From Andrena cerasifolii (Eukaryota > Arthropoda > Insecta > Hymenoptera > Andrenidae), in contig NC_135133.1 of NCBI RefSeq assembly GCF_050908995.1, positions 4,320,001 through 4,384,000 of the forward strand: a stretch of DNA of 64,000 nt, in the 5' to 3' direction. Both the position numbers and the translations under genes were made by a program. Under the pieces are notes generated by a model. The model was not told the DNA's origin. It did not search any database and saw only the letters and a list, made by a program, of their open reading frames with translations. Of the stretch, positions 1 to 12,454 are shown piece by piece. Position 1 is the stretch's first letter. Each line of letters opens with the position of its first letter.

Positions 1-466
1 AGAGGAAAGAGAGTAACGAGAGAGGGAGGACCCGGTGCGGTACGAGGAAAAAGGTGGATAAGTTTTTTTGCCAAAAGTTGCGTCGCCGTCGTCCCGAGGG
101 CCCGCGTGAACGCAAACGATCTCGTGGAGGGATCGCGACGTGCAGAGAAAAGAAAAAGAGTCTCGATACGGGGGAGAAGAAAGGAGAAGGATAAGGAGCA
201 CGACGACGGGAGACGGTTTTTTTCGCGCGTTTGTTCCCCGTTCATCGTTACGCCGTCGCCTTTGCCCGCCCGCCGGCCCTGTGTGTGATCACGCGAGAGG
301 AACAACCGCGCTCTTGTACGCATCGTGTGTATACGCACGTGTATACATATGTAGATACGTATATCTATGTACGCATACACATTTACGAATATATATACAT
401 ACATATATATATACATACGTCAAGTAAATAGACGGTGAGCCGCGCGCGCTCCGAAAAAACAGTGAA
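1..466 (+). promoter_or_regulatory. Probable 5' UTR / promoter-proximal region of the zinc-finger gene
   Basis: This stretch lies directly upstream of the first coding exon of the zinc-finger gene. It starts purine-rich and ends in an alternating TA/GT-rich tract at about 325-420. No intron border or upstream coding exon is evident, so it is most simply 5' UTR plus promoter. The transcription start cannot be placed from sequence alone, and further 5' sequence may lie outside the window. Confidence 0.4.
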
Positions 467-569
467 ATGGCGCTCTCCGCACAGAACCAGTCGACGTCGT
501 ACGTGAACTTGTATTACTCGATCGTGCAGCGTGCGGCGACACGCTACTTTAAGGAATATTACAACACCG
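467..569 (+). CDS. First coding exon of C2H2 zinc-finger transcription factor
   Basis: The exon begins at the ATG at 467 and encodes 34 residues (MALSAQNQSTSYVN... to ...FKEYYNT) plus one G. It ends at a near-consensus donor, ACCG|GTGAGT, with GT at 570-571. The phase-1 end (a lone G) matches the phase-1 acceptors of both downstream zinc-finger exons: G+AT or G+AC each gives Asp. The joined protein therefore reads ...YYNT-D-TGAPYVLYKD... (exon A) or ...YYNT-D-VSPHLIFKN... (exon B). The exon carries no zinc finger; it is a short Tyr/Gln/Ser-rich N terminus common to both forms. The intron that follows is about 26.4 kb to exon A or 28.8 kb to exon B. Additional small exons inside that intron cannot be excluded, but none is needed for frame. 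I cannot name the orthologue with confidence; Drosophila dati (CG2052) is a candidate worth testing. Confidence 0.75.
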
Positions 570-3500
570 GTGAGTACCAGACCAACATATACAAAACGGA
601 ACCGCGACACCGCGTTAGTTTACTGCCGCGCGGCGTGTCCCCACCCCCCACCCCCCGGACCCGTCATCGCGTCGATGATCAGGAATCACGCTTTCGGCCA
701 CCTGTGCGCCGTCCACGTTTTCCTCGAAAACGACGACGACACCGCGAGCGCGTGCTTTGCACGCGCGCGATTTCGAATTTTCCCGCCCTCCCTCCTTCCC
801 GCTCGCTTGCTCTCCGGTACACCTACACCCACACATGCCCCCTGTCTCTCGCTCTCCCTCCTCAGCCCGCCGCCCGCCCCCCGCACAATGTACACACGCG
901 TGCGGCGCACACGTACATGCATATGCAACGGATAGGGTACGTGCAACCGGCACCTACCGGCTGAAGTGCTCCTCCGACACCGATTAAAACACGCCGCTGG
1001 CTAGACACGTGCCCGCTTCTAAGCTCGTGTGAGCTCCCCGCACGCTACCGTGTCGAACGGTGCCTGTCATGAAAACAGTGCTGCGGGAGAACGGCTCTGT
1101 CGCCGGTGGAAAGAATGCACCGAGGTCCCGGGAGTATCTGCTAGGAGGGTGAAGACGATAATGTAATCGAGGATAGGGAATCGGGTGGCGAGGGAACGCG
1201 TTTCGCGTAGCTTTTAGTCGCGTGCTAGAGAAGCACTCTTTGATTCGGAGGTTTTATGAAACAGCGTAAGGGCCTGCTCGACACTGCAATTCAGTTTAAT
1301 AGCATCTATGTTACACCGCGTCAGGAGTCACGTGCAGACTGTCCGGTGGCGAGGATCTAGAGACTTACGTGGGGCGATGGAAGTGCATTGTGGGAGGAGA
1401 GTATAAGAAAAGAGGGAAAGAGTGATAGGGAGATTGAGAAAATGAAGACAGTAGTGTGTTAGTCATTCGGTCGAAGTAGAACTGACCAGACCCGCGGGTA
1501 CAGGATATTGACTTAGGATTCCGTGCATCCTACAGTGGGATCGATGGTTTTTGAATGAAAGTTGAAATACTATGGCATACGAGCCGCCTAATGGTCAGCT
1601 CCTTGACGCATTTTTCTCGCCAGTGTCCTTGCCCCGACGCTGGAAACATGTTTACTTTAACGCCTGGATGATTTGACCCACTTCTCTATTCATCTTCCAC
1701 CGCGTGCGTGGTCGGTGGAATTGGGAAGAATCGACGACCACTGGGCGTGAAGAAAGAAACGTGGGAAAATAAGCACGCGAGCCTCGCTCATGGTCGCGCG
1801 GAGTATGTGTCTCACCTCTAATTCGGGTCCGGTTAATCCCATTGACGAATGCACGGGGCCCCAGAGTGGACCGCCTTAGACGCCCCTGTCGATGACTCCT
1901 ACAGCGCCAGATCTGCCGAATTTACATAGCAAAACCTTTGCAGCGAGCCGACTTCACGGACAAATCTCTGTCGCCGTGCACGCGATAATAAGACGACAAA
2001 GAGGAACGGTGCAAGGAAACCCCCGGTGATCGCGATCCTGACCAGCGGGACCACACATTTGCTGACTTCGAGGATATCGTTTTATGCCTCGCCGGAGTGT
2101 GCTCCCCTCCCGGCGACAAGAGCGCGCCAAAAACACTGATCCCCCATTATCTCTGCGAAGTTCCACGGTATTAGCCGCGCTCGCTGTGCCGTCTGACCCA
2201 CTAAGTCCTCTCTAATAACCAATAACAGTGGCTCCGTCCATTAACGAGTCGAAACAACGATAACGGCAGTCGGAACGTGTCGAAACATCGTGTTTGTTGA
2301 CGTCCGAAGGAGAGAGGGGGCTTCGCTGTAAATCAAGAAGGATAGAGGAGGAATCTCGGTGTATCCGCGCGATCGTCTGCTCCGGCGATTTACAAAACGC
2401 GAGAGAGGAAAAAGTGCGAGATGGGGGGATAGAGCGAGCGAGAGAGGAGACGCGGAGTGGGAGAGAGAGAGACGGAGATGGAAGGAAAGAGACGCGGAGA
2501 ACGGACCCAGGGAAGAGAGAGAGAGACACAGAGACAGACAGAGAAACAGAGAGAGAAAGAGAGAGACACAGAGACAGAGAGAGAGAGAAAGACAGCGTGT
2601 GCTGATCCGCAAAATACGGTCTCGTTTACTATCGTCGGTGTTGGGTCATCTAATCGCCACTGAAATTATCGTCTGGCCAGTGCAGAGTGACGAAACGGCT
2701 CCGCTCCGTGCGGGGGACAAGATTTCCTCGAGGGTACTGGGGCCTCTCTCGTTGCCGGCACCTTGCGGACCCTGATCGCGTTAGCGCGCCTCTCGCGTTC
2801 GTCGTGCAGCCAGGCCGCGGTGTGCACGCTCCCGTGTGTGCCCGCCGATCGCGACTGGTCAAGGTGAACGGTTGCTGACGGAGGAGGACTTCTGCGATGA
2901 TCGTGCCGCTCGTGACCGAGAGAACGTCCCCCCTGTGCGAGATCGTGGTGACCAGCGGCACAGCGGCAGCTTCCACGACGGCTATGATCGGTCCCCGATC
3001 CACGTAAGAGGTGCCCGTGAACGGTCCGCGCGAGTGTACCGCCGTCGAACGCCTTCGTCGCACAACCCGGCCGTGCACCGTCCCGAGGGAGCGCGAGATT
3101 ACTGGCCACCGTAGGCGGCGTGATCAGTGAAACAGTTTACGCAGTGGGGCCGCTACGCGATACGCGTGTCTCGGTTGCCGATAGTGCCAGCGAGAGAATC
3201 GGATCGCGCGCGAGTGCAAGACTCCCGAAGCGAGAACGTTTACCCAGTGCCCCACTGGAGATGTCGCTAGAACGTCCGGTTGTGCTCGCGTCTCGGGGCC
3301 CTCTGTGTTGAACGTTCCGGGGCCTTTGAGACTTTCGGAGGGAAGACGGCGTGTATTACGTTCGACTAGTGACGCGAGAGCGACCGGGATCGCGGCGCGA
3401 TCGCGTAGGTGCAAAGCTTTCGGGCGGTCAGGGCCGCTCGACACCGACGCGGTGCCCTTCGATCGTGGGATATGCATTTAGCTTCGCCCTGAACGATGGG

Positions 3501-6500
3501 ACTTTAACTTCCGAGGAGCCTCGACGAGCGAACGTTTCGCAGAAATCTCCGCCGAAGAGGGAATAAAAGGCCAGCAGTGATTCGCTTGTTCCGGCTCTAT
3601 GAAGCGTCGAATTGTAATCTAGTTTCAAAAACAAAAAAAAAAAAGCAACGGGAAATAAAAACAGCGAAAAAAGAAGAGGGAGCTATCGAGCGGCAAGAGT
3701 GAACGTTATCTCTGGTGTAGGTTTATCGCGATATTCCTCGTCGGCGTCGTCATCGAAACAGGATCATTCTCGCCGGTTGACATGACGAGGATATCGCCGT
3801 CGGCTGGTGATCCCGGATCGTTATTGGATGGTATAAAGTCAATCGGGCCGAATAAAACGATTGGTTTTCGTTTAACCAGGATTCCGTGCTTGGACCAGTA
3901 GAAACCAGTAGAGATGATCGGTCTGTGGAACTTTGCTTATACCAGAGGTACTTCTAGCACGCTAAGCTTTACAATCTCCGCGATTTACACCTAAAGGACA
4001 GGTTCCCCCCGAATCACGCCCGTTTAGGATACCCGCTATACTCGCCTTATCAGCGACTCTGAATGTGAAAGCCATCCGGCGAGTCGATCCAATTTGCATA
4101 CAATTATTAACCGCACGGCTCCACTCGTCATCGTTCCCCAAAAACACCAAAAGGCTCCACCGCTGTCGAACAGAGATTCGCGAGGCCAACTCCCAGCAGC
4201 CTGCCACCTCCTCGCAATTAATCCCCGTATTTTTTTTTTTTTTTTTTCTAATCGAACAACTCGCTCGCAGGAGACTTACGCTTGTATATTTGAAGAATAA
4301 ACGTCGACGGGTTTATCGTGTGACTTCTGACGATAAGAGGAGCGAGCGTTGCTCCGTATCAACGGCGAACGTAAGAATCGACGCGCGGGAACGACGGATG
4401 TGTGCGACGCGCGTGTGCGAGTGTCTGTGCCTCGGTGTGCGTGTCCTCTCGCGTGCAGGAAATCTGCGATCGTTCGATGCCGGACTGATTCACTGTTTCG
4501 CGGTGGAAAACGTCGCCAGGGCCCCCCCGTCGTACGCCTCTGCGGATCGCCGGGATCACGAGCACGGGAGCGCGCGGAATAAATCGTTGATTTATCTTCA
4601 TACGCGCGGTGCCAAGTCGCTCTATCGTTTTCGCGATCTCGCTTAACCTCGCGCCTCTCCGATTGAAAGTTGGAGCGAGAGAGCTCCTCTTGTATTTTCG
4701 TTTCGCGTAACGATTCAGATAAGCCGCTGTTATTCGGATACGCGGGCGATTCCGGAGGATCCCTTTCTCTCGCTCTTTCTCCCGCAACGCCGCCGAGCGC
4801 CCGCGCGCGCTCGGCAAGAAGGAAAGCGGATAAAGTCGAAGGGAATAAAGTTTGCCGCTAGGACGTTGCGAGATAAAAGAGTTGCGTCGTGGAGTTCGTC
4901 GGTGCATTTAAATTTCCCTTCCCCTGTAAATATGGCGCGCAAAGTGGGGGGGGTGGTGGACTTCTTAGGGGGAATATAGTCGAGGCGAGGGTTGCGATCG
5001 CAAGGTGTTTTAAAATTCTGCCACCCTGCTTTCGTGAAAGGGACACGAGGTGTGGATTTCTATGCTACCGTTTTGCAGAAATAAATGTACAGAGAAGACC
5101 GACACTCGGGGCCCGCAATTCCTGCGAATGCCCCCGAAAGTAGCCGGGTACGCAGGAGGAATCGAAAGCTCGCGATCGATCACGCGCAGAGAGTCCCATC
5201 CATCAGAGGGATCTAGACCGACGAGAAAAGTGTTAAAAAACAAAGCGTCTACAGGTTGGAATAACAAGAGACCGGACAAAGCGTGCCGCTCCCTCCGAAA
5301 AAATGGAAGAAGAGGAGGGAAAATATAAAACGCACGCGACGTTTCGGCTCGGTCAATGCGCACTAGAGGCTCGGCAGTGTTAACAGCGGCGCGCGTCTCG
5401 TTTCTGTCTATTTTTCTGAAAACAAACATTCGATCTGACGAGCTATATAACGCCGATGGAATACCAGAGAAGGACCCACTCGTTCCTCGAGCACCCTTCG
5501 CGCCGCCATCGCGGAAAGTTATGTTTTTGTTGCGCTCGATTCGTGTTTTTTTCCCCACCCCTGGCGGGCCGTCGGGTTTTTCCTTCCGCCGCGCCGCTGT
5601 CGTCGGTCCCTTCGCGGCGCTCGATAACGAAAATGGGCCGCAGGTATCCCCCCCCCCCTCCCCTCCGCCACTCGATAAATAGCGGGCAATGTTTGCTCTT
5701 GCAAATGAATGTTTTCCGCGAGAGCCACGAGTCATTTTAACTCCTCAGCGAGCGGCTGCCTCGACCGCCACCGGGCGTTCCTCCGCGGGCGCGTTTTTCA
5801 ACCCCCTCCGAGCAGGTCGACGGAGAGTAACGGAGCCCTTTGATCGCGTCCACGAATCCCGACGATGCCTCGCGAGGTGGTGACGTATCCAGCCTCAGCT
5901 TTCCCTCGAGTGGATAACGAAATTACCACGAAAACCCCCGGATCTGTCGCTGAACGTGTACCGAGCTAATCTCGCGCCGTTTCCTCGGCAAGCTTTCGCG
6001 AAAGCCGCGAACAATGGGCGCATTCTGGCGCCGCTTTATCGCTAAACTTAGCCCCGGCACGTTCGTCCCGACATTGAAAGGGACTTATGAATGATTCCTT
6101 GTAAATAATCGTGATGCTGTGTTTCTTGGCCGGGCTCGACGCGCGGGAGAGACAGTCTTGCCTGGGACTTCGCGTTGGAAAGTGGACAGAGGTCTCTGCG
6201 TTTCGTCGGGGGCTGTTGGGTGATCAGAGGCGTTCCTGGCTAATCTAATATTAGATGATCGGTACCACCTAAGAGCCCTTAAACGAGGGGTTCGCTGGTG
6301 GAACGACGTCAGGCGCCATTCGCATCGCTCGGGCGAATTCTCCCACGGGGTGCTAACGAATGCGGATAGCGGGAAAGTGAAAGAAGAAGCTACTAATTCA
6401 TTCGCCGGAGTGGCTGTCTCCGTACGCAGGTGTTACGGAGCGATTAAGCCGCCTCTCGAATCCTCTCTCCGAAACGCTCGGGTAGAAGAAGGGAAAAAAA

Positions 6501-8265
6501 AAAGAGACGAAGGAAGGATATCTGGCGCGTTCGCAGCCGGTGAGCGTTATCGGGTAAACGGCCATTTCTATTTCTTCTCACGACGCGAAAGTTCAATATG
6601 CCCAGTCGCGTGCAGCCGCGGGTATTGTTGTCCGCGTATACGATTAAATCAGCCACGTTCCCCGGGGCGAATCTTAAGCGATAGCTCGGCCGGAGTAGGG
6701 AAGGAGTGGTGGCGAGAGGAAGGGGCAGGCACCGCGGCAAGGACGCGACGAAATAACTGATCCTCCGTCGATTTAGAATGGGAATGAGCCGCGTCGCGTC
6801 CGGTGTGCTAAGTGACCGTAAGATCGGCGATGACGGTGGCTGCGACCGATCCGGAGCCACCGTCTACCCCGCTGCCATAACTCATTTCTATCGCGTCTGC
6901 CGCGGCGAGCGTTACGCCAAGGGGAGAGGCTAATTGAATGGGCAAACCGATGCTTTCACTCGCCGACGACCAAGCGTCAATGAACTTTTTCCTAGATCTG
7001 CTTCGGCGCTAGCAACAGTTCGCGGCTCTTCCTCCTCCTGCCCCTCTTTAGCCTGTCCAAGAGGATTCCCGTTTCAAACAGAGTATAAAGAGCTCGAAAC
7101 GGAGACGCGTCGCCGCTCGAGCTACCGTCACCGGTGTGTATCACATCTCGGTCGAATGTTGAGATCGCGGATCCGTAGCGGTGACGCGAACAGAACGAAT
7201 CCCCCTCCGATCGCAGCGTCTCGTCGAGGGGCGAAATTTCGCCGGCGAAGTCGGGATCACGGGCTGCAATAAACTGACCTTAATCTTCTCATAAAGTTTT
7301 CATGAGCGCTAAACCGACGACGACGGCGGGCGGGCGGGATTCGTACGTGTTGCTGGAAGTTGCGAATACCGTCGGTGCCTCCCTGTCGAATGCGGGGGAG
7401 GGTGGGAGACAACGGAGCAACATCCTGGAGGAATAATTTGTCGGCGTAACCGAGAGCGAGCGGTCTGTCTAATATCGCCGGGGATCGGGTTTTCTCTCGG
7501 ACCCAGATGGTTTCTTTTATTGTACGCATATCGAGGCAGCGCCTTCACTTTGAGCCCACAAAGTCGCTTTCACTCGGTCAATTAAGCGCCAGAGGACTTT
7601 CGAGCAACGACATTCTAGTTATTCGCGGATCCCGTGGAGAGCTGGACAGAGCGGCGTGGCCCTCGAGCGAATTTTATCACCCGTGACTTTTATGCTCCTA
7701 CGCGTCTCGGACTCTTAATTGGATCTTCGCTGCGACGGAGGCGAGCTGCCGCGCCAATTATCGAAAAAGTAGCCCCAGATTTAACGCCGTAGCGCTGAAG
7801 GAGCTACCTTCCGATCCCGAGCCCTGCGCCATGGACCCGAAGATATTCGGAGCTGAATTGACCTTATCAATGACGACGCGGAGTAATAATTTTGCTGAAT
7901 CTTCACTCACTTAGGCTGAATCTTCGCTCCTTCTGGAACAGTCGAGCTGCCTCGAAGCTTCCATTGGCAGTGAACGGTCTCTGCCGCAGGAATTGGCGTT
8001 GAGAGCTCTGTAAACAAACAGTGTTTTGTGTTATTACCCGGGGCTTGATAGTGTGACGCTGCGGTGAAAAATTACAGTAATGGCATCCTGATATCGTTGC
8101 CCATATCTTGATGAGCTAGTAATCAGATCGTAAGCATCTTTCACTCAGAATTAATGTGCATTCTTTGAAATATGAGATACGTTAGCGAGAAGTGTTTAGT
8201 ATCTCCAGTGATATAATCGATTGTGATTCGCCTAGCGCGAAGAGAGAGGCACCGTCGATGCGAAA
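570..8265 (+). other. First intron of the zinc-finger gene, proximal part
   Basis: No coding exon can be supported here. Open frames exist on both strands, but they lack family features and splice context and reflect CpG-rich composition with few stops. A purine-rich GAGA/CAGAGA low-complexity tract lies at about 2450-2594. A short imperfect direct repeat (GCTGAATCTTC, twice) lies near 7894-7930. Because it is long and adjoins the first exon it may hold enhancers, but no specific element is identifiable. Confidence 0.55.
2450..2594 (+). repeat. GA / CAGAGA purine-rich simple repeat
   Basis: The stretch is almost pure purine, built of GAGA and CAGAGA units. GAGA tracts in insects can recruit GAGA-factor-type proteins, but here only the composition is seen. 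Confidence 0.8.
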
Positions 8266-8273
8266 TTTTATAC

Positions 8274-9129
8274 CAGGGCTTGAAACCGTTATTATAAAGA
8301 TTTCGGTTCTTGAAAGTGTTAGGAAGAACCTTTATTCGGAATAACCGTTATAAAGAACCTAAATATCAGACTATATAAGTATAAGTTACGGTTTCTATAT
8401 AGCTCTATAACTTTTATTTTTTTGGTTCTATAACATTTATTTTTTAGGTTCTATATAAGTTACAAAGCGGTTATAGAACCGATTCAGTAAATGAAATATC
8501 ACAACATATTACAACTATAGATTACTCTGTGTAACCAAACTGTTTAAAAATTATTATAAATAAGTAGGCAAATATATATTATGTACACATTCGTACATAT
8601 GTATACAAGTGATTCTTGCATACCGCCGAGTGTACACATATGCATATGGCCCAATGGGTACATAATATATATTTGCTTACTTATTTATAATAATTTTTAA
8701 ACAATTTGGTTACACAGAGTAATCTATAGTTATAATATGTTGTGATTTCATTTACTGTAAATTTCTGTACAATCGTTACAAGAATCAGTTCTATAACCGC
8801 TTTGTAACTTATATAGAACCTAAAAAATAAAAGTTATAGAACCTAAAAAATAAAAGTTATAGAACCTAAAAAATAAAAGTTATAGAACCTAAAAAATAAA
8901 AGTTATTGAACCTAAAAAATAAAAGTTATAGAACCTAAAAAATAAAAGTTATGGAACCTAAAAAATAAAAGTTATAGAGCAATATAGGAACCATAACTTA
9001 TACTTATATAGTCTGATATTTAGGTTCTTCATAACGGTTATCCCGAATATAGGTTCTTCATAACTCTTTCAGTCAGAACCTTTACATAACAGTTTGAAAC
9101 AGTTATTTTCGAAACCTATCCAAGCCCTG
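8274..9129. mobile_element. Non-autonomous hAT foldback element with internal minisatellite
   Basis: The 856-bp element is bounded by terminal inverted repeats starting CAGGGCTTG and ending CAAGCCCTG. It is flanked by a perfect 8-bp target-site duplication TTTTATAC (8266-8273 and 9130-9137). An 8-bp duplication with CAG-type ends is diagnostic of hAT transposition. The interior is largely a palindrome: the left arm is about 330 bp, and the right arm is longer because a 23-bp unit is amplified in it. The centre of symmetry is near 8600-8660. There is no transposase frame, so it must have been mobilised in trans. It sits in the first intron of the zinc-finger gene. Confidence 0.93.
8812..8978 (+). 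repeat. 23-bp tandem repeat, seven units
   Basis: Seven head-to-tail copies of a unit reading roughly AACCTAAAAAATAAAAGTTA plus TAG lie in the right arm of the hAT foldback element. Single-base variants (TTG, ATG) occur in units five and seven. The left arm holds only about two units of the complementary sequence (about 8401-8458), so the array expanded after or independently of the palindrome. Confidence 0.9.
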
Positions 9130-9137
9130 TTTTATAC

Positions 9138-11608
9138 CGAACTAATCAAATCTCGCTCGGCCGATTCCCCCCGGAATAATAAGGCTCGCATAAGTCGAGA
9201 CTAGACCAACCACCGTTTAGAACTAACCCCAAATAATCTTTGTTTACGGAACACTGCTAACTCGCCAGGAGAAGCTGCCCCGACGTCTCGCGACTTTTGT
9301 CCCTTTCCCTGCAGCTCGCCTTTTGTGCTCAAAAGTTCTTCCGTTTGAGTCAAACAGATGCCCGGTGGGAGGGGATACAGAGGAAAACAGCGAGATTAAT
9401 CGCCAGTGAAAGGGGAGCAAACTGTTTACTGATATTCGGAGCACTTCGACCGGTCTTAACGTTCAGCAGATACATTATCTCGCGCAGTTGTTCAAACAAA
9501 GGTTATTCAATTCGATCCGATGCTTTAAAATTACGCGTTCGATAACACCTGTACCCCCGGGTTTCAATATCCAGCCGCGACCTTCGTTTCTCTATGCCAA
9601 AGAAATCCTCATCGCTGAGACAGACATTTCACTGACATTAACAGCTTATACTCTTTCCATTCAACGGTCAGAAGGGAACCTCTCGCATCAGCCCGAAAAA
9701 TGCCCGAGCCCTGTATTTCCAGGGGAAATACGCATCTCTTGCCCAGCTTTCCCAGTCATCGAAGCGAATTCTGCTAAGGGAATTAACGGGGCGAGCGAAA
9801 AAATATTCGCGGTGATTGCAATGGGCGGGCGCGGGTCGTAACGAAGTGCAGGGTACAAGGCAGGCGGGTTCGGGGCATTCGAGAATCGACGGGATCGACC
9901 TGGCGACTTAAATCTGCAAGCTGCTACGGGAGGAAAAATCTTTAAAAATGCTGTCCGACGAAAAAAGCGCGCATGCGTAACCACGAGCCATTTCCTTCTT
10001 TCTCCCGTTCTCCCTGTTCCCTCTTCATCCCTCTTTCGTCCACCTTCTCCTCCCCAGCCCTGCCCCCCTCGTTCCTCCACCACCACCCCCCCTCTCACGT
10101 CGGTCCCCCTTCCACTCCCCCCCCCCACCTCCACCCCCGAGTACCCAGCCACCCCCCATTCGCGCCACCTTTCTTTCCTCTCCGTTTCTCTTTACGCGCT
10201 CCTCCTCGCCGCCAAAACAAATCGTAAAGACGCCTTCTGCTACGTAATCGCGCGGTCATTTCCGAAAAATCAATGATACCGTCGTGCACGAGCCACTTGG
10301 TGCGAGAGTGGCCCGATATATACTCGAGTGCCGCCAAACTTCCCTGTCGGGCGTAAAATCGAATTCGAAGATATTCCTTCCCCCCCCCCCTCCCGCCGCT
10401 CTTCGCGAAGCTTCTTCCCGCTTCGAGCCCCTTGTTAAGCTTCGGGACCCTCTGCCTTCTTCTTCGTTTCGTCTACCCACCATTCTATTTCTTCTTGGAG
10501 CTCAACGACATCGCCGAGGCGTTCTCTGTGTCAAATGAGACGGTTCTTACACTGTCACGAGGCAGTCCCGTGTCTTGGAAATCGAATTCGAAAATTCCAC
10601 TGTATCCACTGCGCTCCGTTCTGGGAACGGGGTTGCAACCCTTACTCTTCAGATTCTCGCTTCTGATTCCGGGGGAGAGCCAGCGATGAAACTCTATTGC
10701 TGGTAATTGGGGGAATGGGTGCTGTTTGACTCTCCGATAAAGATTTCCCTGTGATGGGGTTCTTTTTTAGGGGCTTAGTGATCTTCGGTTTGTTTTCTTT
10801 GAGTAGAAAGTTGGGGAATTTTAGTTGTATTTGTTTGGGTACAGGTTTAAAGATTCTGAAGATAAGGCTTTTGGGGATTTTTTTTTAAAAGAAAGGCATC
10901 GAGTATTATAAATCCTTTTGTTTGCGGGCGAGAGGGTTGCGTTTTTCGTTCGATTGAAATCGAAGCTTTCTAATCGCCACGCGTGCCAAGCTCCTCTTCA
11001 AAGTCCACTTTGTCTCCCTCCCTCTGCCCCTCTCGATGGCAATTATCGCGCGGCGTTTAGCATTCAGTGAACTTGACAGGCGTAACATAATTGTTCGCCG
11101 GGAAAAGGGCATCCAGCATCGAGAGCGCGTTCAGTCGGTGTTTGCAGGTGTACCCCGTCGGAGATCGATGTAATTATATCGCGAATAATTCATAAGCCGA
11201 TTGTTCTAGCGGTAGGAAAGCCCGATGAAAGTGATAAGTGACTCTCGTCCCATTGATAAACAGTTTAACGTCCGTCGTCGTTTGCACGGCGATTCCCAGC
11301 CAATAACAAGCTACGCTGCCCGTTAATCGGGAAATTATCGGCGATACTTTAGCAATTACCGCGGAAACCATTGCATACTCGCGGAAACTGTATCCGTAAT
11401 CCATCTAAACCACGATGTTGACTAAAACTGATCCATAGACGTCATTCAACGAAACAAAATACGTAAGGGAAAGAAACAGGGAATGTCGCGAAGCAGCTTT
11501 ATCGGGGAAATTAAGTTTTAATACTTTAGACCACCAGTTCTTGTATAATTTTCTTCTTAAATAATAATTTGTTGATTGCACCTGGCGACAGAAGCTTGAA
11601 GCTTACGC
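9138..11608 (+). other. First intron of the zinc-finger gene, continued
   Basis: No coding or RNA gene is supportable. A strongly strand-asymmetric pyrimidine tract lies at about 9985-10200. The sequence is otherwise unique-looking, mixed GC-rich and AT-rich DNA. Confidence 0.5.
9985..10200 (+). repeat. C/T-rich polypyrimidine tract
   Basis: About 200 bases on the + strand are mostly C and T, with runs of up to ten C. The complementary strand is G-rich. Such tracts can form triplex or quadruplex structures; here only composition is seen. Confidence 0.75.
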
Positions 11609-11612
11609 TTAA

Positions 11613-11968
11613 CCCTCGGAAGACGAATGGTGGATATGGTCGCGTGAGACGAATGCAGGGTCAGTTGGACCCATGGCAACATTTCTATGGTACACGGGTT
11701 TCACGAACAAATTGAATATAAAATGAATAAAATAATTAAAATTTCTAAAATTATCTAAAATTAATTACCTAATAAAAAAATACATACAATTATTTATGTA
11801 CATTTTATACAGAAAATAGGTATATTTTTGTATGATTTTTACAAAAAATATTACTGCAACTTAGGCATCTTGTGCTATATTTTGCCATTGCCAACACAAA
11901 TATAGGTAACATCGTGATAGACTTTGTCAGAGTTGGGTCAAAATAACCCTGCATTCGTTGTACGAGGG
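11613..11968. mobile_element. piggyBac-like MITE (TTAA-flanked)
   Basis: The 356-bp element has inverted ends CCCTCGGAAGACGAATG and, on the other strand, CCCTCGTACAACGAATG. It is flanked on both sides by TTAA (11609-11612 and 11969-11972). CCC-beginning ends at TTAA are the signature of piggyBac-type transposition. The ends are followed by GCAGGGT/TGACCC-like subterminal motifs. The interior is AT-rich and non-coding. It differs in sequence from the two-copy piggyBac-like family at 20.1 and 38.6 kb. Confidence 0.85.
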
Positions 11969-11994
11969 TTAAGCAAAGAGTGGGGACATTCCGT

Positions 11995-12125
11995 ACTTTC
12001 TTCCAGTGCAGAGTGGACATTTCCTGTTTTTAACCAGTGCCTATACCACATATTTAACGCTATCTCACAAGGCTATTTGAACTGCACAACTCTTTGTGAC
12101 TCTACAGTTCTATAGTCTCAGTTTC
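11995..12125 (+). repeat. Dispersed repeat fragment, copy 1
   Basis: This stretch contains AGTGGACATTTCCTGTTTTT and a downstream CAGTTCTATAGTC block. Both recur in reverse orientation at about 15175-15700. The copies are diverged and do not show recognisable ends, so the family is unassigned. Confidence 0.6.
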
Positions 12126-12186
12126 CACCAACGAAATATGCTATAAATCGCGAAATCACGAAAAATGGTCATTCCTCGTTTTCCCC

Positions 12187-12446
12187 CAAGGGCGGATTCA
12201 GAGGGGGGCGATAGGGGCGATCGCCACCCCCCAAGAGTAATAAAATAGAAAAATATTATGACACTGTGTACTATTCTGTATAAATAATTAATGCGAATGT
12301 AATTGTTTAGGTCATAGCATCAGATAGAGATATTAAAATATGAATTACAAGGAAATTTTAAATCTTGTAAAACAAGATTAAAAAATGTACTTATGTACTT
12401 TCACATATTTCGCTCCCTCCAAGAAAGGCTTCTGAATCCGCCACTG
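12187..12446. mobile_element. hAT MITE
   Basis: The 260-bp element has ends CAAGGGCGGATTCAGA (left) and, on the other strand, CAGTGGCGGATTCAGA (right). It is flanked by a perfect 8-bp duplication TTTTCCCC (12179-12186 and 12447-12454). The interior is AT-rich and has no transposase. Length, CAG-type end and 8-bp duplication identify a hAT-mobilised MITE. Confidence 0.9.
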
Positions 12447-12454
12447 TTTTCCCC

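Noticed and set aside
4359..4907. 182-codon minus-strand open frame
   Set aside because: CpG-rich chance frame; no domain, splice context or conserved pattern.
5010..5735. 241-codon minus-strand open frame
   Set aside because: No recognisable domain; overlaps other equally long frames on both strands, typical of stop-poor GC-rich DNA.
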